Shown here: one piece after another, positions 9,408-21,400 of the stretch
Layout of the letters: the number at the start of each line of letters is the position of its first letter
Position numbering within the stretch: position 1 is the first letter of the stretch
Source: Plazaster borealis
Taxonomy: Eukaryota; Echinodermata; Asteroidea; Forcipulatida; Labidiasteridae
DNA length: 64,000 bases
Assembly: GCA_021014325.1 (NCBI GenBank)
Contig: CM037460.1
Span: forward strand, 18,381,044-18,445,043
Direction of reading: 5' to 3'
Made by a program: the position numbers and the translations under genes
Notes under the pieces: model-generated
The model's database searches: none
What the model was told of the DNA's origin: nothing
What the model saw: the letters and a program-made list of their open reading frames with translations, nothing else

Positions 9408-12400
9408 AAGTATAGTTAGTTGGACATTTATTTGTTTGTGTGATTGTTTATTTGTATATCTATTTCTTTAATTAGTTGTTGTTTACATAGGGATGGGTGG
9501 GATATTTTATTTGTAAGACATGTCTTCCCTCTGAGAGGGAATATTGCATTCAGTGTACTGTTATTAATTGTTATCCAATTAGTTTGGAGAACCCCTCGAC
9601 AGAAACTTGTTTCTTTTGGGTAATCCGGAGCTTTTGGGTGTTGTTTTCTGTTATATTTTTTGGTTATGTTTACTACTCAGTGTTATTTGTACAAGTCATT
9701 GTTTTGTCTATGATTCACTGTTTGTAATATCCTGGAAAATGAAATAAATAAATAAATAAATAAATATAATAAATAAATGTCTTTTTATTGATATGATTAG
9801 ATCAATGTTCAAGTTCGTTTTGGGGTTATCCTGAGACTTTCCTTATCTAAATTAAAAACATTATTGTTTGTAACTACATGGAAAAATTCATAACAAAATC
9901 ATGTCAGATGTGTTTCAATTGATGCTGATATTGTTTTCTTTTGTTTTGTAGTTGCAATAAACGCAGTATAAAAATCTTCAAACTTCTTTATTCTTCTTAA
10001 AGGCATGGTACACGTTTTGGTAATTGGAGCACGGTTTGTTTCAAACCTATATAGTTGTAGATATATACCATAAAACTAACCTGTGAAAATTTAATTTCAA
10101 AAGGTTGTAGCATTTTTTAGGTATTGCCGATAATCTGAGCGGTTATGTCCAAGCAGGAAGAATAATCTGCATTGAATACACACTCTGAGAAACGTTACGC
10201 GTAACACTGCTCAGATTCAAATGTTTTAGGGGATAAAAAGTGATAGATTTTTCCATAACCGCCGTATTTCAAGTGAAAAGTTTCTCAAAATGCATTATAC
10301 TATCCAAAGCTGCTGCACTTCTTACCGAGTAGTACAATGGTAAGAAAATAATCATACAACAAATGGACTAAAAACTCCAATATTCCTTTTCAAACTCCCA
10401 GTGATGTCTTGTCTTATAAAAACAAAGTATGCAATGTTCAATTCCCCTGAAAATTATGTTAATTCTTTTAAATACAAGCTGTATTGTAGACAATAAGTTG
10501 TTCAATTTTAGAGAAAGAAGGGAGAAAAGATGGTAGGAAATGTTAAGATGGTAGGAAATTGTTACGCTACCGAGTGATGAAGAATTGCCTAGTGTCGACG
10601 TATCACTTCCAAGTAAACCACATCGCAAGAAAACTGCTGAAGCAGCGACTAGCTAGTAGTACAGACAGGTCACACACACAGCGCTGGATGTCAGCGCGCA
10701 TGCGCATTAAAAACCATCATGGATGCCGGGCAGTCAAAATCGTGTGAGTAACGCCTCCGATTTTCTTCATAAATTACACCAAAACGAGCGGGCTCTTTTT
10801 CGTTTTGATGTGCTGTCTACAAAAGAGCCACAATAAGGGACAACTGGGGAAAAAATCTCGGCATAAAACGTGAGTTTATTTTCGAAAACAAATGTCACCT
10901 CCTGGAGGTACGTGGGCGTAGGGCCAAGGATCGGAGGAAGTCCAGAGTATTTGGCACTATTAATGGGGCTAGGTACTCGTCTAAAATTTGACAGGTGCCC
11001 TGCCTCAACCGCGTGGTCATCACGGTTAAGGCAGGGCACCCGTGGATACTGCCGACAGTGTGATCGCCAAATTGAGTTTTGCTTTGAGAGAATACAAGTT
11101 TTTCCTGGGGCGCTAGTACAACCAATGATGTCAAAATTTCGAAAAAGGAGTACAGCTGCGCCCCAGTTACTGGGTCTAAAAGTACTTTCAAGTTTCAGTT
11201 TCACATTGCATATTTGATGGGATGTGCCACTGCCAAAACAGTGCCATTGACATTGTTCGTGAAGGGGCAGATTTGTTAATTTTGACCACATGTTGCTGCC
11301 GCTTGCGTCTCGACACTAGAACTACACGCACAAGTCTGGAAGTACATTTGTAGCCACACTATTGGGGCCAAGTGTGAACCCTTGGCCTTAGCCACACATA
11401 TCCATGCTATCACATCAGTTTTGCTATTCAATCATAAAGTCTACTACGTCATCTGCGACCAGGGCAGGTCAGCAGTTTAAACCAACGAAAATGTTTCTGC
11501 TAAGGTTCCCTCCAGCGCTTTGGTTTGGATGTTGTAATTACTAACCTTTTCTAAAAATATTGCAAATAATCCTTTTGTGCTCGGAATTACTTCCCTGTTT
11601 GTATTGTATTTATCGCATCCATTTTAGAAATTGGACCCACAATGTAATGCCATCTCAAAATATGACACCAAGGGGGCGGCACATGAGTGAAAGTGTTGTG
11701 TTTTGTGTTTGGGCTTAACATTTTACCAAAGAGTTTATATATTCCCAAATACAATATCCATATTAAAAATACAAAAATCTACCGACTGACCCTACTGATC
11801 CACAAAGCGAAAGTAGTAGTCCCGCCCGATTTCCTACCTCCCGCCCAGACTGAACTACTTCAAGTTTATCCATCCATCCATCAAGGAATCTTCGATCAAG
11901 TTCCATGCTTCTCCTCATTGAACCCAAGTCTCGACACTCATGGGGTGACAGGTCTTTTTCTTCAGCTGCGCCACGCATCTGGAACTCTCTTTTACTTAAT
12001 CTTAGATCTTGTCTTTGTACCACAAAATTCAAATCTCTTCTCAAAACTTATCTTATGTCACAGGTTTTCAAGGACTAATTTTGTTGTGTCTGTTTTTCTT
12101 TGTTTTGTTTTGGTTTTGGTTTTGGTTTTTACTGCGCCTTGAACACCCAGCAGGGTGGATATGTGCGCATTACAAGTCTTATTATTATTATTATTTAGTA
12201 GCTAATAAGCAGGACAATTCTTTTCAGAACTGAGAAGTCTCCCGAATTCCGAATATTCTACTCTGCGGCAGTAGAATAAAAAAGCAAGACAAGTTCTCGA
12301 AGAACAAAATCTACCTAACAAGTAGATATACACATGGTGTTACCGCAAACCAAATATATATTGATACCTCACCATGCAATGCCTCAAATCCTATATGACC

Positions 12401-15400
12401 CTACCTTTTGAGGACCCTCTATGGACAAACAAACAATTTTTTTGTGGCCTTAGCTGAAGCTATTTTGATTTGGTGTCTCTATCCTCCTACACAAGTGTGG
12501 CTGTGATTGATTGATGAGGTTTTCGCGATCGTTGGCTCCACTTTAGCATTCTCAGAATAACAGAGCAGGGCTCGAAATTCTGGAGAAAATCCACAAGTTC
12601 AACATTTTTACAAGACCAGAATCAAAATGAGCAAAGACTATCTTACAAAATGTGTCTCATATTTCAAAAAGTATTTCATACTTCAAGAAGTCGCCCCGAG
12701 GCAATCATTGGAGATTCAAATTTTTTCAAATTTTTTCAAATTTGTCAACATACTTTTATTGATTTCCAGTCAACAGGGCACTTCATCACACCAAATAATT
12801 TTGCAGGATGCTTACTACCAATTACCATATTTATAACAAACAGGCTTTCGGATGAAATCCTACCATTGTTTTTTTTTTCAAGGTAATTATCAAAGTATGA
12901 CCCTGCCATTACATTTAAAACAAGAAGCGATCCACAAAGTTGAACATTTTTTATATTTACCCCAAATAATATTGTATTATTATTATTTTTGTTTTAATTG
13001 CAGCTGAAACATCTTTCTAAGCATGCAGTCTCAGAGCTTGAGCTAATTTGTAAGTTTCATTACTTAGTAACAATAACTACACATGTGAGATTCTCAGCTT
13101 CCTAACTGCATGTGTGATGAATGATGTGTACATGTGCATTGTGCAACGTTCCACAGTAAGGTTCATGCAGTGTTTAAGATCAGTGGTACATGTATATGTG
13201 TGTTTTGGGACAACCTCCCTATTTTGAATAAAAAACTTCGCCCCAAGACTTCCGAAATTTGTCCAATGCTCGGTATTAATTTTTCGGAGCTTTAAGAATA
13301 ATTTTGTTCTTAGGATACCTTTGTTATAATGAAACGATGACTAAACCAAGTAAAGACAATAAACTTAAAGGGAAACGTTGCCTTGGATTGGGCGATTTGG
13401 GGCTTCAAAAAAGCGTTTGTTATGAAATAAATATGATTGGAAATGGATAGATGTTTCAGAAGTAGAAAATGATCCGCACAAACATGCCTCAAAATTATGT
13501 GGTTTTCCTTTTACTTTCAGAACTAACACGGTCCGCCATTTTGTAGAACCAACTTTTTTTTAGTCCACAAAATGGCGGACCGTGTTAGTTCACAAAGTAA
13601 AACTAAAAGGAAAACCACACAATTTAGAGGCATATTTTTGTGTATCATCATATTCTACTTTTAAAATAATAATAATAATAATAATACGCAGTTCTTAAAT
13701 AACGCTTTATACTCCCGATGGGTGTCTCAAAGCGCTCAGTATATTTCCTACAAGGTAAGTGGAGTTACGTGTTGAAGTATGAGACCTATTCCTTTGCATA
13801 TAGCACCATGTAATGGTTTACAAGGTGCTGTGGCGCAATATGCAGCCAATCAAACCAGGAACACGGGGGCGAACCCCTTCTCTTTACGATAAGTGACTTA
13901 TCGTAAAGAGAAGGGGTTCAAGTGCACTGGGTTCTTTTACGTCCATTACACAACACACGGGACCTATGGCAGAATGAAGCATACATGTGGTTAAGTGTCG
14001 TGCTTAAGGACACAAGTGTCACGACTGGGATTCGAACCCACACTCTGCTGATCATAAACACCAGAGCTTGAGTTCGGTGTTCTTATCTGCTCGGCCACAA
14101 CACGCCACATGTTTCCAACCATATTTATTTCTTAACCAATGCTTTTTATGGCCCAAAGCGCCCAATCCAAGGCAACATGTCCCTTTAGTATAAAATGCGC
14201 CGGGATTTCTTGTTCTCTTTCGAGAAAATGTTGAATGTGTTGTCAACATTGAATCTTTGCCGTAAGCCATGGCCGATATTTGCCATAGTAGGCTGGAACC
14301 TCGGACTTGCCTCCCATATGCCGAATCAGGGTTTGCCCTTAACTTTTTCAGTGACTAGCCAGCAGAGCAAGCATTCCATTTCAGCTTTTGCAACTTATCC
14401 ATTATTCATATTAAATAGAGACGCTTTTCAACACTAAACTATCCAGCCGGACCACTTAGAGAGAATTTGGACTGGTCCTCCGGTGTTTTAACTGGCATTT
14501 GGCCAGCGGATCACTGTTGACGCTGTGAATACAATGACAAACAATGATGGCAGCCTATCGAACACTCGTAATCCTCTTTCAAGGACGAAGATCAGGGATT
14601 ACACAATTGTACAGATTGCCATGTCACCATATAGAGTATAATATTTTTTACTTTCAGATGAAAGAAAAACAACTTCTAAAGATAATATCAAAATATCGCT
14701 TTGAAAATAGGATCAAGAGGGGTGTTTCGCCCCCCCCTCCTTTTCTTTTTCCGGTTGAAAAATATTGTTTGTTATTATTGCTATTTGTAGTATTTATTGT
14801 TTCAGATGGGGGGAGGGTGCTTTGTTTTGGAGATCGAGTCAGGCATATTTTTTTTAATGAGATATCACTTAACATCAAAAGGCCGAACGGCCACCGTTCA
14901 AGGTGAGGGCTACACTTTAACTAATTTGGGCTGTCGATCCAAATCAAATGTCACCAGGGCCACGTTGCCACCTACTCCTGGGGCTGAAACAGGGTTACCC
15001 CCTTCACAGTCCGTAAGGATGTAGGCATGGGTATCATCCACTAGGAGCCTGGCTGGTAAAGCAGAATGCACTACCTTCCCAGCTTTTTACTAAGCAATTA
15101 TGGTTAAGTGCCTTGCTCAAGTGCACAAGTGTCATGACTGGGATTCGAACCCACACTCTTCTGCTGTCAACACCAGAGCTTGGGTCCGGTGAACTAGAAC
15201 GCTCGGCCACGACAGGCCACGATCAAACAATCTCTTTTTACAATAGCAATGCATCCTGAAAAAGTTTCATGATAGATAAAGGTCCGTGTCCAACCTTTTT
15301 TTCTGACTCTCTGAACCTTCATTCACCAATTTGTAATTTAAATTTGTCATCCTCAGATCATCAGAACCATCCCAACAGCAGGAAATGGAGTGTCTTTCAA

Positions 15401-18400
15401 CTCACCAAACAAGCAGGTAGGTAACGCATTTCATTTCATTTTCATTTCATTTATTTTGGTTGTGAAGCCATGGACTCTCAGAAAAGCGAACTTATAATCA
15501 CTGTACTAGTCACGAACCCCATGGAGAGAAGACAAGAAGGAAGTTTCAGTTTTAGATGTGGGAGGAAAAGCCCAGAGAATTATTCCCGAGAAAACCCATG
15601 CTGTCAGGTAGGGACTGAAAACCCAATCCGCATAGTGCCCCCAGCGGGATTGGAACCAAGGTCCTGGAGGTGGAAGGTGAGGAAAGGTACCACTACGCCA
15701 ACCCAACACCCCTCATTGGATCTTGATCCTCATTCCTGTCTGAGGTGCTTCACGTGCCATCAAAAAGAAATCTTTAAAGGTTATATACAGGATTGGTAGA
15801 GCTGACAAAATAGTCGCGGTGTTCATGTTTTATGTGATCAACCATCTACATGAAAAAACAAACCTGTGGAAATTTGGGCTTAATCCAAATAATACATCAG
15901 AAAGATACATTTATTACAATACATGTTTAAAATCTGGGCTACTAAAACTTCCGGGGGGGGGGGGGGGTGGGGCAAGTTAAATGCACAGTTTCCTGGCTTG
16001 GTGGGCTACTTTACAAAAAGCTTTAAGCACAAGTCCTGATTTTATTCATAATCACCCACTGCTGTTTTTGTTTCATTATTATTCCAGAATCAAAAGAGAA
16101 ACACCACATCACCACGCTGGAGGAATTCAAGGAAAGACTCGACAAGCAACTCTCTTTTTACTTCAGAAATGTAAATAATATATGCACAATCACTGAAATC
16201 AGATTTGCCATCATTCAAGGTCACTGCGTTTTCCATTGTAGCATCTGGACTTGTAATTGTTGTTTCTCCAAATATCTGCAGGGCCCAATTCCATAGAGCT
16301 ACTTAAATGTATCGTACACGTTTGGTAATGACTCAAAACAAATATTAGCATAAAAACTTACTTGGTAACAAGCAACAGAGAGCTGTTGATAGTATAAAAC
16401 ATTGTAGGAAACGACTCCCTCTGAAGTAACGTAGTTTTTGAGAAAGAGGTAATTTCTCACTAAAATAATAAAAACTTCTTGCAAGAAGTTTTTATTCCTA
16501 TTTGAAAGCACACAATTGTACAACAAGGGTGTTTTTTCTTTCATCATTTTCTTGCAACTTTGATGACCAATTGAGCCCAAATTTTCACAGGCTTGTTATT
16601 TTATGCATATGTTGGGATACACCAAATGAGAACACTGGTCTTTGACACTTACCAAACGTGTTCAGTGCCTTTAAGCAAAAAGAGGATTATGCTTTCCAGA
16701 ATATGGTTACCAGCCAAAAATACCATGTCACATGTACCATCTGCGACTGGTATCCTGCACATATTTGCTTAGCAGAAAATAGTTTTCTGCTTAAGCAACT
16801 CTATTATGAAATTGAGCCCTGGGGAGAGCCCTACTTTCTAAGGCCATGTTGGAATTTACGGCTACGGCTAGATTTCTGTTTCATCATGCATTGGAAGTAT
16901 AGAATGTTTGGCAACAAGCTTAGCAACAGTTGTAGCCGTAGCCGTAGCCGCCAATTCGGATACGGCCTAATGCTAGTATACCCTTATCCAGGATCTGTGT
17001 GTCAGGAAACAGAAAGACGCTTGGTGGATCCGCCTGGGCATACAGGAGGGAACGCAACTCCAGAGGCAGACGGCTAGCAACGTTGTGTACATGGTCCATC
17101 CGCCACAATCCCAGTTCATCATGCTGTCTACCATCAAAGTTTCCCACAAAGACTGCGTCATGCAGGTAATGTCCAGCGGGGTAATGGCGGGGCGAGATCA
17201 ATCACCCCTGAGAATGAGGTTGGGTATCGCCTTGGGCTTAAGTCTCAATTCAATTTATTTTAAACAAAAGTCTCGACCTCTGTACCTTGAAGCGGTTGAA
17301 GGGTCTGAATACATTTGGTAATTGGAACCCACTTTTTGTTTCAATTCTATATAGTTGTAGATATATACTATAAAACTGACCTGTGAAAAATTTCATTTCA
17401 AAAGGTGGTAGTGTTTTTGAGATATTGCCGAAAATCTGGAGTGGTTTGTCCAAGCAGGAAGAATAATCTGCAATAGACCCCTTGCATAACGCATAACGCA
17501 AAACGCTACAGGGACGCTGAGGTCATGCCCACGTTTTTTACGCACAAAGAACAGCTACCGTCCAATGATTTACCTACTTTGGCCTCAGTGAGGACGCTTT
17601 TTGGCCTCAGTGAGGGCGTTTTTTGAGCGTGTGACGTCATATGCAAGGGGTCTATTGGAATACACAATCTGAGGAATGTTACTGCAGTAAGGCTTCTCAG
17701 ATTAAAAATTTTTGGGATAAAAAGTGATATCTTTTTCCATAATTGCAGTACTTCCAAGTGAAAAGTTTCTCAAAATGCATTATACTATCCAAAGCTGCTG
17801 TACTTCTTACCAAGTAAGTTTTTATTGCCATTAATTTTCAAGGAGTCATTACCAAACGTATATAGTCCCTGTAAAGAGCACCGAAATCAAGCTCTGGTGT
17901 ATCTGATCAGCAGAGTGTGGGTTCGAGTCCCGGTCGTGGAACTTGTGTCCTCGAGCAAGATATTTTACCATAATTGCTTTGTCCTTCGGATGGGACATTC
18001 GGATGGGACATTAATGTAATTTCAATTAACACAATGTATTGTATTTCTTTTTAGAGCAGGTCTTCTTGTGATCGTTTCGAATTGTTGCGTGTTTTTGTTA
18101 ACAACTTCTTGTTCTGTTTAAAAAATGTTGTTTTACCTAAATAGGTTTTTTAGTACCGGTAGCAGTATGGCGTATCATAAATGTTAATCTTGTGTTATTT
18201 GTTAACCTGACTGGTGTATGTTTCACTATCTTATCATGATATGCTCGCGTTTGAACCAATGTAAGGCTGTGTCCGAAACGGCGACTTCGGCTAGAGCTAC
18301 GGCTGTTGCTAAGGGTGTTGCTAAGGACGTCCTATACTTCAACGCATGATGACGCGTAAATCTAGCCGTAGCTCTAGCCGAAGTCGCCGTTTCGGACACG

Positions 18401-21400
18401 GCCTTAGACACTATAAGTGCTTTATTATTATATTTGTGATTTCAGGCATGATATTCTTTCTACCCCCCCCCCCAACCAACCATATCAAAAGCTTTATGTT
18501 CTTGTTTGATTCTGTTGGACTGAGGACTGCAGTAGTAAAGTGATTATTCTTACTAGTAAAGTGATTATCCTTGACATGGAATCAGGACGTGATTTCACAA
18601 AGCACTAAGAACCATCTTAAGATGAGGTGTCAATATTTACCATAGTGATTTGTATCGTGACACCACACTTTGCTCTTGTCTTGTCTTGTCTTATCTTGTT
18701 CATACTGCACAAACCGCCGCCACTGGGCTATAAACGTGCAGACCCTCATGCATGCAAGCTCCTAAGTTTAGAATTTTATATTTTCAAGGAGTGACTTAAA
18801 CTTATTGGTGTTAGGGGCTGATTTAACTTGTGGCGGGAGTGAGTTCCAGATTGGTATTATATTTGGTTTTACCCGTACACCGATGTGTGTAAAGCACTGT
18901 ATACTCAGTACTTTCCCGAGTCCTGTGAAAAAAATCACAGGCATATTACTCGGGTGGGATTCGAACCCACGACCTTTGCAATTCTAGAGCAGATGTCTTA
19001 CCAACTAGACCACCGAGATTGCCCGGTAGCTAGAGGCAGTTCGAATCCTATATTTTAGCAGCGGGGACCGCGACAATTTAATAGATGTTAAATTTGCATC
19101 GGGGATAAAGAATATTATATTTGGTTTTACCCGTACACCGATGTGTGTAAAGCACTGTATACTCAGTACTTTCCCGAGTCCTGTGAAAAAATCACAGGCA
19201 TATTACTCGGGTGGGATTCGAACCCACGACCATTGCAATTCTAGAGCAGATGTCTTACCAACTAGACCACCGAGATTGCCCGGTAGCTAGAGGCAGTTCG
19301 AATCCTATATTTTAGCAGCGGGGACCGCGACAATTTAATAGATTTTTGTTTTTTTCACAGGACTCGGGAAAGTACTGAGTATACAGTGCTTTACACACAT
19401 CGGTGTAAGGGTAAAACCAAATATAATATTCTTTATCCCCGATGCAAATTTAACATCTATCAGATTGGTATTGTTCTCGGATACAAGCAGTAACGGTAGC
19501 AGTCTTTGTTTGATGAGATGGTATTATAATTTAGAGTCTGATAATTGCTCAACAATTAAGATTGATACACAGTCAAGATCGATCTTAGCTCTTTGTGAAA
19601 TCAGCCTCAGGCAAACCTCTGTAATCAGAGTCACAAAGTTTGGGTGCTGGGGTGTTGGATTTTGTTAGAGTGAAGAAGGATCCTTCATTTTTTTAAAGTT
19701 TTTTTTACCAGACTATGTACATTTTGTTTCTTTTTGTCTTTTGTGATAGTTTTTAATCTGAATCAAATCCAGCTTTCCAGGTTTTTATATGTAACAATGT
19801 ATGTTCTGTCTTTTAAACCTTTTACATGTATGTCATGTGTATCTTGCAGATCTTCTTCTCTGTGATAATGTTTACTTTTGCTCGTTGTCATTTTATCATA
19901 GTAATACTGTGTTATTTCTTTTATCTGGCCGACCCGGTTTTTGATTTTGTTTATTATCTTTGTATTAATACTTAGTGTTTTATTTTGTAAGCATGTCATT
20001 TTTAGCATTACCTTGTGATACTGCTGACCATGTTATGTGTTTTTAAAAACCGAAGTAAATACATAAATAAATAAATAGTAAATCACTCAAAGGAGTTAGG
20101 GTTTTATGTAGTGTTCACACTCAAAGAGTATCATTAAGATTATTATTAAAAAGCACTTTCCTAGCCTTCCACCTCTAGGACCCCGGTTCGAATCCCACCG
20201 GGGGCACTATGTGGATTGGGTTTTCAGTCCCTATCCGACTGTGTGGGTTTTCCCTGGAGTATTTCTCTAGGGTTTTCCTCCCACATCTAAAACTGTATTT
20301 TCCTTCTTTGTTTTCTCTCAATGGGGTTCTTGGTTAGTATAGTTTTTAGAGTCCTTGGCTTCACAACCAGAATTAATAAATGAACTAACCATCTTAGATT
20401 AGACCTATTTAGTTAAATTTTCACTTTTTTAAGGGGTCACATTGCATACTTGTTTGTTAATTGTTTGACCTCTCGTTTTTTATCCAGGCTTTGCTAAACA
20501 GTCTACGCTGCAGTGAGATTCGTGAGATCCAGCTGACAGGTCGCGACCTGGACTCCCTGGCTTCCTTGGCTTTAAACAGCAACAGCCAGGGATGGTTCTC
20601 ACAGTTCAGACTAAACCAGGTGGACACCAACCCTCTGGCCAAGAGACCCTCCAGGAAAAGGAAAGGTGGGTGACACATAGCGCCAGAGATCTGCCTTGAG
20701 CGCCTGGCCGGATCCTGCCAGATGTACCTTTGACCTCGCATCCATTTCACGCGGATATTCGCAGTCAATTCACATGTACACATACATTGTGAATATAAAA
20801 CAACATTACATGCATACGTACAAACATTATGCAAACGCTGCATGCAGACGATCGAAAGTGCAAGCTGACAAACTATCACCTCGGACCAATCATAAGACAG
20901 ATATGGAAAGCTTACGTCACTGCACGTTTATCCAATGAAATCATTGTATCCAATGAAATCATTGGGCCTGTAAGACCAGTGCCTGTCTTTATCCTTGCGG
21001 ATAAAGACAGGGGACCAGTCTAGGTGACACTGCCCTCGGTTAAAAAATTGAAAAGAGCGAGGCTATAAGCCACGCTCCCTGTGCATGACGAAAGATTCTT
21101 TCGCGATGCCCATTTATGAATTCACGACTCTTCAAAGAAGAAAATAGAATTAGCTGTTGCAAACTGCTTACCAACCAAAAGGACCTATGGTATAAATGCA
21201 AAAAAATAGTTAATTGCCTGACGTTAGATAAAGCGCTATATAAAAAACTAGTTATTATTATTATTATTAGGGAGCGTCTCAAAATTCGGGCCTGTTCTAG
21301 ACGTTAGAGTACGCCCGCAGTTCATTGGACCGCCAGAACGCTCCGCTGGACTGCACCATTATGCCAAAGGGTCACAGGTTAATGATTTAATTTTTTTTAA

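Larger units (their letters stand above)
8401..11177. mobile_element. Foldback-type DNA transposon 2 (2777 bp) in CENPN intron 1
   Basis: Inverted arms about 8401-9064 and 10597-11177 share AGACCCA, TAACTGGGGCGC, GGAAAAACTTGT and CAAAACGAGCGG blocks. A perfect 6-bp direct repeat AAAAGT flanks the element (8395-8400 and 11178-11183). The left arm has three copies of a ~50-bp hairpin unit and the right arm one. The core carries a (TTAG)n run (about 9369-9412), AT-rich DNA and a 3'-truncated family B MITE (about 9997-10340). No transposase was recognised. Confidence 0.88.

Noticed and set aside
11763..12044. Minus-strand ORF across the retrotransposon end
   Set aside because: It is antisense to the recognisable CR1/L2-like C-terminus.
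14544..14906. 120-codon ORF in CENPN intron 2 as an extra exon
   Set aside because: No similarity to CENP-N; exons 2 and 3 join perfectly without it.
17085..17321. ORF in another frame over CENPN exon 5
   Set aside because: The CENP-N frame of this exon is certain from homology and phase; this one is a shadow that runs into a MITE.
18940..19022. Possible minus-strand tRNA gene (GTGGGATTCGAACCCACG)
   Set aside because: The T-loop is good but the anticodon stem fails and the unit is repeated within a larger element.
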